64,000 nt of DNA from Amulumruptor sp947039275 (GTDB taxonomy: Bacteria > Bacteroidota > Bacteroidia > Bacteroidales > Muribaculaceae). Both the position numbers and the translations under genes were made by a program. The stretch spans positions 21,157 through 85,156 of the forward strand of contig CAMQYL010000009.1 of the NCBI GenBank assembly GCA_947039275.1. Reading direction: 5' to 3'. The notes below the pieces were generated by a model. That model was not told the DNA's origin, did no database searches, and saw only the letters and a program-made list of their open reading frames with translations. How positions within the stretch are numbered: position 1 is the first letter of the stretch; each line of letters opens with the position of its first letter. This document shows, one piece after another, positions 44,793 through 52,600 of this stretch.

Positions 44793-44822
44793 ATTTACAA
44801 AAGTAATGAAACTTTTGTAAAT
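44793..44822 (-). promoter_or_regulatory. Palindrome over the -7 box of the TPR gene
   Basis: Perfect 12-bp arms ATTTACAAAAGT and ACTTTTGTAAAT are separated by 6 bases. On the minus strand the left arm contains TACTTTTG (44798-44805), a -7 match, so a dimeric repressor could occlude the promoter. Confidence 0.6.
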
Positions 44823-44911
44823 AGTCCTTCACTCCGAACGGTTTCGGTAGAAATAATTTGTTGTCTGTAAGATATGGCTGCTTCTAAGACACGACAGGCG
44901 TAAACTCTGGT

Positions 44912-45109
44912 TTAGAGAAACCAGGCAAGCACCACGATGGCAATGAACGAGACAACGCACAAGAAACTTTCGCGGTTCTTGTCGCGCTGAACCTGCGCCA
45001 CCTCTTCCTGCTCGTAACGGTTGCGGCGGATATTTCCAGACTGCCACATCAGTTGATTGGTGTAGTCCATATCTTTTGTGGTCTCCGAACCACTGCGGTT
45101 AGTATTCAT
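44912..45109 (-). CDS. Small single-pass membrane protein
   Basis: A 65-residue frame starting MNTNRSGSETTKDMDYTNQL. It has a polar, charged N-terminal two thirds and a C-terminal hydrophobic helix SFLCVVSFIAIVVLAWFL that should anchor in the inner membrane. It has its own upstream -7 box (TAACTTTG, 45218-45225 minus), which supports it being a gene. I do not recognise it. It could be a Bacteroidales-specific protein of unknown function. An overlapping frame (44829-45047) is not credible. Confidence 0.6.
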   Translation of the reverse strand: MNTNRSGSETTKDMDYTNQLMWQSGNIRRNRYEQEEVAQVQRDKNRESFLCVVSFIAIVVLAWFL

Positions 45110-45217
45110 TGCTACTTATGATAAGTAATTGGTTTTCAGTGATATGATGCGGAGAGACGGTATAGATTTTCCCAACGTAGCACTGCGGTGGGGCATCATA
45201 AGGTTGTTTTGGTAGTG

Positions 45218-45225
45218 CAAAGTTA
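45218..45225 (-). promoter_or_regulatory. -7 box for the 65-residue membrane protein gene
   Basis: TAACTTTG on the minus strand implies a leader of about 100 bases before the ATG at 45109. Confidence 0.5.
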
Positions 45226-45332
45226 GAAGTTTATTTGAATAAAATTAATCAAAAAAGTATTTTAATTGTTAAAAAACGGATAAAGGGCGGTTTAAAAAGA
45301 TACCAGATGATGGTTGTGAAGCAGAAAGTCAG

Positions 45333-45340
45333 TATATTTG
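45333..45340 (+). promoter_or_regulatory. -7 box for the cobalamin-riboswitch transcript
   Basis: TATATTTG matches TAnnTTTG. Transcription would begin about 45346, just before the riboswitch. Confidence 0.6.
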
Positions 45341-45349
45341 CAATCAGAA

Positions 45350-45575
45350 ACGGTTTCTCGCCATCAAGGGCGAGAGGCGGCGATGTCACGGTAGCAGAGG
45401 CGTCCGTACATCCCCGTCAGGGAACCGGGTGTGAATCCCGGACAGTCCCGCTGCTGTGAGTTCCATCAATCAAAAAGGCATCGTTTCGTTTACCCAAGGT
45501 CACTGGTTGCTGTCAAGGCATCCGGGAAGGCCGTAAACGATGCCGGAACGAGTCAGAAGACCTGCCGTGTCTGCT
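45350..45575 (+). promoter_or_regulatory. Cobalamin (B12) riboswitch
   Basis: The conserved adenosylcobalamin-riboswitch core is visible: GGGAACCGGGTGTGAATCCC, then GGACAGTCCCGCTGCTGTGA (45420-45459), and the B12 box AGTCAGAAGACCTGCCGT (45551-45568). The spacing between core and B12 box is normal. It precedes a cluster of surface proteins and a BtuB-like receptor, so B12 abundance is expected to switch the cluster off. Confidence 0.95.
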
Positions 45576-45765
45576 ATCATCAGCCATCACACCCCGCGAG
45601 GACGGGCCGGCAGATGCGACTCTCTGGCTATTGGAGCATTCCCCCTGCATTTCTGAAGATGCGTGAGAGGGACCAGCTTGGTAGACAAGATGTCATTCTG
45701 ACGGCAATTTTAAATTTAAGATTTAAAATCGGTAACTTTATAATCGAATGAATTTTCATTATTGG

Positions 45766-45803
45766 GTGCGATGGCGCGTTGATGCGTCGTCGCACTGTTT
45801 TTT
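45766..45803 (+). terminator. Intrinsic terminator between the B12 riboswitch and the first gene
   Basis: The stem GTGCGATGGCGC/GCGTCGTCGCAC (one mismatch region) is followed by TGTTTTTT. It lies about 200 bases after the B12 box and 28 bases before the first start codon, so it is a candidate expression platform. A separate AT hairpin (ATTTTAAAT/ATTTAAAAT, about 45708-45730) lies between. Confidence 0.75.
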
Positions 45804-45830
45804 ATATTGTCACCGTTAGAATAGCCAGTA

Positions 45831-46994
45831 TTGTTGATTTACAAATCTCTATTTAGTTTTATTGCTTTTCTGCTACTCCTGCAGGTAGCCACGGGCTGTC
45901 GTGAAGACGAGCTCGTGGTGCCAACGGAGTATGACATCGTGGGCGATGAGGAAGCATCATCGTTGATACGCGGGTTCTACCTCGTCAACGAGGGCAACAT
46001 GGGCTCCAACAAGTGCTCCCTTGATTATTACGACTACACCACAGGGCTCTATGCCCGCAATTTCTATGCCGAGCGTAATCCCGATGTCATCAAAGAGCTT
46101 GGCGATGTGGGCAACGACATAGGTATCTACGGCTCCAAGCTCTATGTGGTAGTCAACTGCAGCCACAAGGTGGAGGTGATGGACGCCTACACCGGCATAC
46201 GTATCGGGCAGGTCGACATCCCCAACTGCCGCTACGTGCGCTTCCACCGCGGACGTGCGTATGTCAGCAGCTATGTAGGCCCCGTGCTCATAGATCCTGA
46301 AGCTCCCAAGGGAGCAGTGTTCGAGATTGACACCCTCAGCCTCAAGGTCACGCGCAAGGTCAGTGTGGGCTATCAGCCAGAGGAGATGGAGATAGTAGAC
46401 GACTACATGTATGTGGCAAACAGCGGAGGCTACCGCGCCCCCGACTATGACCATACCGTTTCGGTCATTGAGATGATAGACTTCAAGCAGGTGCGCCAGA
46501 TTCCAGTAGCCATAAACCTCCACCGCCTAAAAAAGGACCGCTACGGCAAGCTTTGGGTGACCTCGCGAGGCAATTACAAGAACATCCCCTCCAATCTATA
46601 CGTGCTCGACAAGAAACCTGGCTATAACCAGATGGAAGTTACCGACGAGTTAGGCATACCCTGCTCCAACATGGCTCTTCACGGCGACAGGCTCTACTAT
46701 TACTCTACCCAGTGGAGCGACTACAACCAGTCAAACACCATCACTTACGGCATCATTGACGTGCGCACCAAGCGGCAGATCAGCACCTCCTTCATAACCG
46801 ACGGCACCGATCGCGAGATCGCCATCCCATACGGCATAGCCGTGCACCCTGTGACAGGCGACATCTTCGTGACCGATGCCAAAAACTATGTGTCGTCAGG
46901 CACGCTCTACTGCTTCAGCCCCGACGGACGGAAGAAGTGGAGCGTGCGCACCGGCGACATACCTGCCCATATAGCTTTCCTGCCAGTCAGATGA
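45831..46994 (+). CDS. Surface lipoprotein with beta-propeller (DUF5074/BtuG-like), copy 1
   Basis: A 387-residue lipoprotein. The start is not ATG: the most likely initiator is TTG at 45831 or 45834. The signal ends in VATGC with the lipid-anchored Cys23. The mature protein is a repeat-rich propeller with YFLVNEGNMG-type blades (GFYLVNEGNMGSNKCSLDYYD, VDIPNCRYVRF, GDIFVTDAKNYVSSGTLY). Surface beta-propeller lipoproteins of Bacteroides B12 loci (BtuG) bind cobalamin with very high affinity and pass it to BtuB, and this gene sits directly under a B12 riboswitch. A close paralogue is at 56111-57265. The assignment is by family and context. Confidence 0.85.
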   Translation: MLIYKSLFSFIAFLLLLQVATGCREDELVVPTEYDIVGDEEASSLIRGFYLVNEGNMGSNKCSLDYYDYTTGLYARNFYAERNPDVIKELGDVGNDIGIYGSKLYVVVNCSHKVEVMDAYTGIRIGQVDIPNCRYVRFHRGRAYVSSYVGPVLIDPEAPKGAVFEIDTLSLKVTRKVSVGYQPEEMEIVDDYMYVANSGGYRAPDYDHTVSVIEMIDFKQVRQIPVAINLHRLKKDRYGKLWVTSRGNYKNIPSNLYVLDKKPGYNQMEVTDELGIPCSNMALHGDRLYYYSTQWSDYNQSNTITYGIIDVRTKRQISTSFITDGTDREIAIPYGIAVHPVTGDIFVTDAKNYVSSGTLYCFSPDGRKKWSVRTGDIPAHIAFLPVR

Positions 46995-48196
46995 AATATC
47001 CCTCCATATATCTTGCGATGGCATGCGCGGCACTGACTGCATGCAACAGTGCCGACAATCCGCCCATGATGAGTCTTGGCATAGATGACACTTACTATAT
47101 AGCGCGCATGCAGAAGCTGCTGCTGTCACCGGCTCTCACGGGCGAAAAATACTCGTGGAAAGTCAACGGCAAGGAGGTCTCTACCGACCGCGACTACATC
47201 TTCATGGAGCAGAAAGAAGGGCTCTACGAGGTCAGTTTCGACATCATAGACCCGTCATCCCCTTTCCACCACGATTTCACCGTCACAGTGATGCGCGAGG
47301 AGATAGAATACTCGCCATACATAGCCAAGGTGGTGGAATACTGCCCTGCGCCGGGACAGTTTGTCAACGAGATGCCCCGCTATGAGGAGGGCGACACCTA
47401 CGCCGATATGCTCAAGAAGGCGGAGGAATCGCTCTCGGGGACAAATGACGTGATGGTGTCGCTCGGCGCTTACGGCGGATATGTGACATTCGCCTTTGAC
47501 CACACGGTGGTCAACGTGCCCGGCGAGCGCGACCTGCGCATCTGGGGCAACAGTTTCTACGAACTTACCGACCACGACCGCCGTGGAGGCTCTGCCGAGC
47601 CGGGTATAGTCATGGTCAGCTATGACCGCAATTGTAACGGGCTGCCCGATGATCCATGGTATGAGCTTGCCGGGAGCGACCACGCCAATCCGCTGACGCG
47701 CCACCGCTACTCCATCACCTACTCGCGCCCTGATGAGGCTAAGCAGCCTGTGCCTGACGAGAGCGGCTATCTGAGCGACACCACATACATCCCGTGGACC
47801 GACAGCGACGGACGTACAGGCTATGTGGCGCGCAACATATTCCATACTCAGGAGTATTGGCCGAGGTGGGTCGACAGCGACCGCCTCCACTTTACAGGCA
47901 CATGTCTGCCTCCCAACGGTGTAGACCGCAGCGACGACGGCAGCTACTTCATACTCTACTGTTTTGACTGGGGTTATGCCGACAATCACCCCAACGAGCA
48001 GCGCGACCTCAACACCTTCGATATCTCATGGGCGGTAGACGCATTCGGTAACCACGTAGACCTCCCCGGAGCAGACTTCATCCGCGTCTACACCGCCGAA
48101 AACCAGTATTGCGGTTGGCTCGGCGAAACATCCACCGAAATCTGCCGCGCCCAGGATCTTCACATCACCGACGACATACCATCAATCACATTATAA
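46991..48196 (+). CDS. Cell-surface lipoprotein of the B12 cluster
   Basis: A 401-residue lipoprotein whose ATG overlaps the previous stop (ATGA). The signal ends in ALTAC with Cys18. The N-terminal part (YSWKVNGKEVSTDRDYIFME) resembles a PKD/Ig-like domain. The main domain has VSLGAYGGYVTFAFDHTVVN and SYDRNCNGLPDDPWYELAGS, an aspartate-rich segment that recalls a Ca2+-binding loop. This type recurs next to BtuG-like propellers in Bacteroidota cobalamin loci and is annotated there only as a cell-surface protein. A role in surface capture of cobalamin is inferred from position. Confidence 0.7.
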   Translation: MKYPSIYLAMACAALTACNSADNPPMMSLGIDDTYYIARMQKLLLSPALTGEKYSWKVNGKEVSTDRDYIFMEQKEGLYEVSFDIIDPSSPFHHDFTVTVMREEIEYSPYIAKVVEYCPAPGQFVNEMPRYEEGDTYADMLKKAEESLSGTNDVMVSLGAYGGYVTFAFDHTVVNVPGERDLRIWGNSFYELTDHDRRGGSAEPGIVMVSYDRNCNGLPDDPWYELAGSDHANPLTRHRYSITYSRPDEAKQPVPDESGYLSDTTYIPWTDSDGRTGYVARNIFHTQEYWPRWVDSDRLHFTGTCLPPNGVDRSDDGSYFILYCFDWGYADNHPNEQRDLNTFDISWAVDAFGNHVDLPGADFIRVYTAENQYCGWLGETSTEICRAQDLHITDDIPSITL

Positions 48197-48200
48197 AATT

Positions 48201-49235
48201 ATGAAGAAACGATTACTTAAGACATTATTTATCGTTAGCCTGTCGGCGGTGCCGCTTGTGGTCTGCGCAGAGGTGCTTGACTTCTCCAAAATCGTCCACT
48301 GGACGGGTGAGGGGGATCAGGAAGCGGCTCTCATCGTGCAGTTTGATGAGCCAGAGGCTACCGACCCTGGAGCCATAGTGTGGGGCTACCGCTGGCATAG
48401 CGGCGAGGACCGCACATCCGACGAGATGATGCGTGAGATAGCCCGCGATGCCTCAGACCTGGTGATTTTCGTCCAATATACCGGCGGCATGGGCTACACC
48501 CTTGACGGCATAGGCTATTCGCCCGACATCAACGCCACGCTTGACGGCATATGGTTTGACTACGACTCGGCTGTGGAGGACGGCAACATCTCGTTTGGCT
48601 ATATCTTCCCCAATCAGGGCATGGGTCAGACCAGCGCGCCAGGCGGTGCGGCGCGTGACCTGTCATATGACGCCATAGCTGCGGCTGCCGAGACCCATGT
48701 GATCGAGCATCCCCTCAACCAGAAGGAGTACGGCTATCCTGCCTATGACTATGACCACTGGAAGCTCGACCGCAGCCGCATAGCATCCGCCTCGGTGGCT
48801 GAACGCTCATACTGGCGTGCCGGATGGTACTGGGGCTACTGGAGCTTCTGGATAGGCGACCGCGGCGCGGACATTGACGACCTGAGCTATTCGGGCATGG
48901 GTGTGTCGGGTGTGAAAATATATGACGGACAGATCAGCGGATGGAAATACCAGCCTCTCGGCGGTACTCCCATCGTGCCCGGCGAAGAGCCTGACGGTAC
49001 TACCGGAGCATCGACCCGCTGGGGCAAGATAGACTACGCCCACCAGTTCTTCGCGTCAGAAGCGCAAGACACCCACAGCGATGCCCCCTCAGCCGGCAAT
49101 GCCGACGTGTACACCCTCGGCGGTGTCAAGGTCGGCACCATAGCAGCCGACGCCGACTTGCGCACCCTCGATGTCGCCCCCGGCTTCTACGTCATCCGCC
49201 GCGGCAGCGAAGCATCCAAACTGCTGATCCAATAA
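48201..49235 (+). CDS. Secreted protein of the B12 cluster, unknown domain
   Basis: A 344-residue exported protein starting 4 bp after the previous stop. A signal peptide (MKKRLLKTLFIVSLSAVPLV) is followed by FSKIVHWTGEGDQEAALIVQFDE and IVWGYRWHSGE, then many Trp/Tyr/Gly residues (SYWRAGWYWGYWSFWIGDRG). I do not recognise a named family. The final ~60 residues (VYTLGGVKVGTIAADADLRT, then APGFYVIRRGSEASKLLIQ) resemble a type IX-type sorting tail. Its place in the riboswitch cluster suggests a role in cobalamin capture or processing. The family-A inverted repeat follows immediately. Confidence 0.75.
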   Translation: MKKRLLKTLFIVSLSAVPLVVCAEVLDFSKIVHWTGEGDQEAALIVQFDEPEATDPGAIVWGYRWHSGEDRTSDEMMREIARDASDLVIFVQYTGGMGYTLDGIGYSPDINATLDGIWFDYDSAVEDGNISFGYIFPNQGMGQTSAPGGAARDLSYDAIAAAAETHVIEHPLNQKEYGYPAYDYDHWKLDRSRIASASVAERSYWRAGWYWGYWSFWIGDRGADIDDLSYSGMGVSGVKIYDGQISGWKYQPLGGTPIVPGEEPDGTTGASTRWGKIDYAHQFFASEAQDTHSDAPSAGNADVYTLGGVKVGTIAADADLRTLDVAPGFYVIRRGSEASKLLIQ

Positions 49236-49289
49236 GCCTGTAGGGTACACGATGTAATGGCTCTTAATCTAAGGTATAAACAGGAAGGG

Positions 49290-49579
49290 AGATACGTCGT
49301 AGACGTATCAGCTGTGCGTAACCCCATGCACGGAGCGTCAGCGAACGTACATGGGGTCACACCATGCGTCCTTAGAGTCAACCTCGGAGAGGTTGTGGCA
49401 CATTGTCGTATCTGTGCCAAGAGTCCCATAACTCATGACTTGGCAGCGGTTGGCTTGCTGAAGCTGGTGCGCCAAAACCTCTCCGAGGTTGATTTGAGTG
49501 GAGCGTCCTGTACCCCATGTACGTTCGCTGACGCTCCGTGCATGGGGTTACGCACGGCTGGCACGTCCCCGACGTGCCT
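49290..49579. repeat. 290-bp nested inverted repeat (family A, copy 2), inside the B12 cluster
   Basis: The same three mirrored hairpins as 30214-30501: GATACGTC/GACGTATC, CCCCATGCACGGAGCGTC..GAACGTACATGGGG and CAACCTC/GAGGTTG. The centre is unrelated to copy 1. It interrupts the riboswitch-controlled cluster between the 344-residue protein and the large propeller protein. Confidence 0.8.
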
Positions 49580-49600
49580 CTACAGATTCAGTCGCTTTCG

Positions 49601-49624
49601 GACATGCCACGGCATGTCCCTACA
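49601..49624. repeat. GACATGCC-type palindrome
   Basis: GACATGCC-AC-GGCATGTC is followed by CCTACA. It lies 27 bp upstream of the next start codon. Confidence 0.75.
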
Positions 49625-49651
49625 ACTGAGATAAAACCTAATTTTATTTTT

Positions 49652-52477
49652 ATGCATATGAAAAAAAATCTACTGATGCTCTGCGCTGCTGCTGTGACGC
49701 TGGCGGCGAGCGCGACTGATGCACCTGCTGAGTACAAGAACGTGCTCGGTGAGGGTGCAGACCATGCCACGCTGACCGTGACATGGGGTGATAACCACAG
49801 TATCGACAACTTGGCAAGCGCAGTGCGCTTTGACGGCTCAGCCACCGTAGCCTCCGTCATCGCCGAGGCTCTCAAGGCAGACCCGCGTTTTTATGCCCTT
49901 GCTGACACCGATGGCTCTTATGTGGCTTACGGCTTCGACACCGACGGTGATAACTCCGCCGCAGTCAAGGTAGGTACCGAAACCCTCCCTATGACCGATG
50001 GCGTTGCCCAGTCAGATGTCAATACAGGACTTACTGGGGTCAAGGGCTCGTCAGACTATGACCACTGGTGCGTTATCAATGGAGATAGCAACTGGGCTGT
50101 ATATGTCAACGGCTCGGAAGCCGCGATGACAGATGAGGTCAGCGACGGCGATGCCGTGCGCCTGATCTACGGCAATGCCGAGGATGGCGAGAAGTTCTAC
50201 CTGCGTCCCGCCACCGAGCGCGGCGCGTGGATGATGCCCTCCATCACCTTCGACACTGCCAACGGCAAGCAGCAGTCGTTTCCTTTCATTGCCAATGTCA
50301 TCAATCGTGATGACCTCTACAGCAGTTATATCAACTTCGATGTCACTGACAAGGAGGGCAACAAGGTGACTACGATGAGCACTTATGCCAACTACCGTAA
50401 TGCAAAAGACGGCACTAACATGTCGGTGCGTCTGACCGCCAATGCTCAGGGCGATGTTGTCATCACACCATATGTGCAGACCGGGATATATAAAAATGAG
50501 GTACATTATCACGGCGACATCCCGTCGGAGGTATCCATGGTAGTAGCCCACCCTGTCACAGGAATCGCTATGAAAGATTGGCCTGCTGCCGAGGGCGAAA
50601 CTGCCAATATCACGCTCTATGATGTAATCAATTTCCGTGCATCGGCCCTGCCTGAAGATGCCGACTTCGGCACGGTGGTCTATAGCATCGACGACCCTGA
50701 GGCAGCCGAGATCTATGCGCAGTCACGTTATGACTTTGACATGTTCATCTCCCATAAAACGGGCGATTTCGTTATGACCGCAAGCGTACCTGGCACCGAC
50801 ATCAGGCAGGAGTACAGGATACATGTTTCTGACCGCGACCGCACCAAGCCTGACAACTACACCGACGGTACGTTTTGGCTCAGCGAGGAGTGGTTCGGGC
50901 ACACCAACGGCTCGATCAACTATATCCAGCCCGACTACTCCTACATACTCCGCGCCTACGAGCAGGTCAATCCCACCGAAGGATTCGGCGCGACATCGCA
51001 GTTCGGCATGATCTATGCCGGCAAGCTGTTCATCACCTCCAAGCAGCAGAAAGACGGAGGCGACCCGCGTCCAGGCGGTGGCAGATTGGTGGTCGCAGAT
51101 GCCTATACGCTTGAAAAGCTCGCTTCGTTTGACTTCCTTGGAGGTACGAAGGACAAGACCTCAGCTGACGGACGAGGCATGGTCGGTGTCAATCCCCACA
51201 AGGTCTACGTAGGCTCTAATTCGCGTATTGGAGTGCTTAATCTTGACGATTTGAGTTATGACCCCGAAGGCATCAGCGGTATGCCCACTGACGGCTCTAC
51301 TTACTCCAAGCAGTACGGTGACATGGTGTGTGACGGACGTTATGTGTATGCGGTACGCCAGAGCACCGGGCTTGTGATTATCGATGCCGAGGCAGACAAG
51401 TATGTAACCACTATCCCCAACACCACCATTCAGGGCGTGACACGCACCGCCGACGGACGTGTATGGATGGTTGACTATTCAAAGAACGTATCTACCATCT
51501 ACAGCATTGACCCCGAGACTCTTGAAGTGGCTGAGCAATATCAGCTGCCGAGCGGAGTGAGCTGCTCGTGGGGCTCATGGCGGTCTACAAAATTTGTCGC
51601 AGCCCAGCGCAGCAACAAACTCATCTGGGGCAACAACTACGTGTGGGACATGGATGCAGATGCAACCCCGGAGAATGTCACCCCGGTGCTGGCAAGCAGC
51701 GATGACCGCTGGCCCGTGACCCTTAAAGGCACCAAGCAGAGCGTATATGGCTCTGTGGCATATGATGACCGCACTGAGCAGATCCTATGGAGCGGAAACC
51801 AAGGCTTTGGTACGGATGCACGTTTCACCTGGTACAATTTCACCGATGCCAGCAACGGCGACACGCGCACCGTGCGTGTGCTCCCTGACTACTACTTCCT
51901 CCCTGCCATACCTATCGTGCCTGACAAACACCTGCCTGCGCTGGTCAATCCTGACATGCGCGTGGAGATGTCTGTGGATGATGAGGAGCATGTGGAGGTG
52001 GACCTGCATGAGGCAATTGACGATATGGACGGAGCCAACAAGTTTATCCGCTTCTCCCTCGTCAACGAGGCTCAGGCTGCTGCTGATGAGGATAGCACCG
52101 AGCCAGTCGCTGCCGAGATCAAGGACGGCAAACTGCTGCTGACCCCGCAGAAGATAGGCGATACCACCGTGAAGCTGACTGCCGAGAGCAACGGTCGTGA
52201 GGCTCTGATTTCGATACCGGTATATGTGGCTGATAAGGGTTCGTCAATCGGCGAAACTGCCATCGACATGGACGGCAAGATGTTCGACCTTCAGGGCAAC
52301 GTTTTGACCCTCAGCGGCTATGAGGGCATGACCGTGGGCATCTACGACATCAACGGTAGCCAGGTGATCCGCTTCACCCCCGACAGCAGCTACTACACCA
52401 TCGCCCTTGACCTCGCCTCTGGCGTGTATGCCATGGGCACCGACGGATGCCACCGCTTCAAGTTCATGCTGAAGTAA
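49652..52477 (+). CDS. Large secreted beta-propeller protein of the B12 cluster
   Basis: A 941-residue exported protein. I start it at ATG 49652, with 49658 (MKKNLLMLCAAAVTLAAS) as alternative. The frame extends upstream through a palindrome, but that extension is not credible. Residues about 30-200 form a ubiquitin-like or Slbb-like module (TLTVTWGDNHSIDNLASAVR; GSDYDHWCVINGDSNWAVYV). The later half is a propeller with GTFWLSEEWFGHTNGSINYI and KLFITSKQQKDGGDPRPGGG, similar to the next gene. The last ~70 residues (FDLQGNVLTLSGYEGMTVGI) look like a sorting tail. It is probably a soluble or surface cobalamin-related binder (inference). Confidence 0.75.
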   Translation: MHMKKNLLMLCAAAVTLAASATDAPAEYKNVLGEGADHATLTVTWGDNHSIDNLASAVRFDGSATVASVIAEALKADPRFYALADTDGSYVAYGFDTDGDNSAAVKVGTETLPMTDGVAQSDVNTGLTGVKGSSDYDHWCVINGDSNWAVYVNGSEAAMTDEVSDGDAVRLIYGNAEDGEKFYLRPATERGAWMMPSITFDTANGKQQSFPFIANVINRDDLYSSYINFDVTDKEGNKVTTMSTYANYRNAKDGTNMSVRLTANAQGDVVITPYVQTGIYKNEVHYHGDIPSEVSMVVAHPVTGIAMKDWPAAEGETANITLYDVINFRASALPEDADFGTVVYSIDDPEAAEIYAQSRYDFDMFISHKTGDFVMTASVPGTDIRQEYRIHVSDRDRTKPDNYTDGTFWLSEEWFGHTNGSINYIQPDYSYILRAYEQVNPTEGFGATSQFGMIYAGKLFITSKQQKDGGDPRPGGGRLVVADAYTLEKLASFDFLGGTKDKTSADGRGMVGVNPHKVYVGSNSRIGVLNLDDLSYDPEGISGMPTDGSTYSKQYGDMVCDGRYVYAVRQSTGLVIIDAEADKYVTTIPNTTIQGVTRTADGRVWMVDYSKNVSTIYSIDPETLEVAEQYQLPSGVSCSWGSWRSTKFVAAQRSNKLIWGNNYVWDMDADATPENVTPVLASSDDRWPVTLKGTKQSVYGSVAYDDRTEQILWSGNQGFGTDARFTWYNFTDASNGDTRTVRVLPDYYFLPAIPIVPDKHLPALVNPDMRVEMSVDDEEHVEVDLHEAIDDMDGANKFIRFSLVNEAQAAADEDSTEPVAAEIKDGKLLLTPQKIGDTTVKLTAESNGREALISIPVYVADKGSSIGETAIDMDGKMFDLQGNVLTLSGYEGMTVGIYDINGSQVIRFTPDSSYYTIALDLASGVYAMGTDGCHRFKFMLK

Positions 52478-52494
52478 ATTATAAATATCAAATT

Positions 52495-52576
52495 GTAGGG
52501 ACGCGGCGTGCCGCGTCAACGAACGTATCAGGCGATGCGTTTTGCGTCAGATGACGCGGCACGCCGCGTCCCTACA
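52495..52576. repeat. BIME-like inverted pair of GACGCGGC palindromes
   Basis: GTAGG-GACGCGGC-GT-GCCGCGTC (52495-52517) and GACGCGGC-AC-GCCGCGTC-CCTACA (52553-52576) face each other across a 35-bp spacer. The spacer word TATCAGGCGATGCGTTT is related to the inverted spacer of the pair at 61691-61768. Confidence 0.8.
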
Positions 52577-52600
52577 ATTTTATTGAATCAATAATACAGG

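Noticed and set aside
44829..45047. Open frame overlapping the 65-residue membrane protein
   Set aside because: No hydrophobic or family pattern. The other frame has a helix and a promoter.
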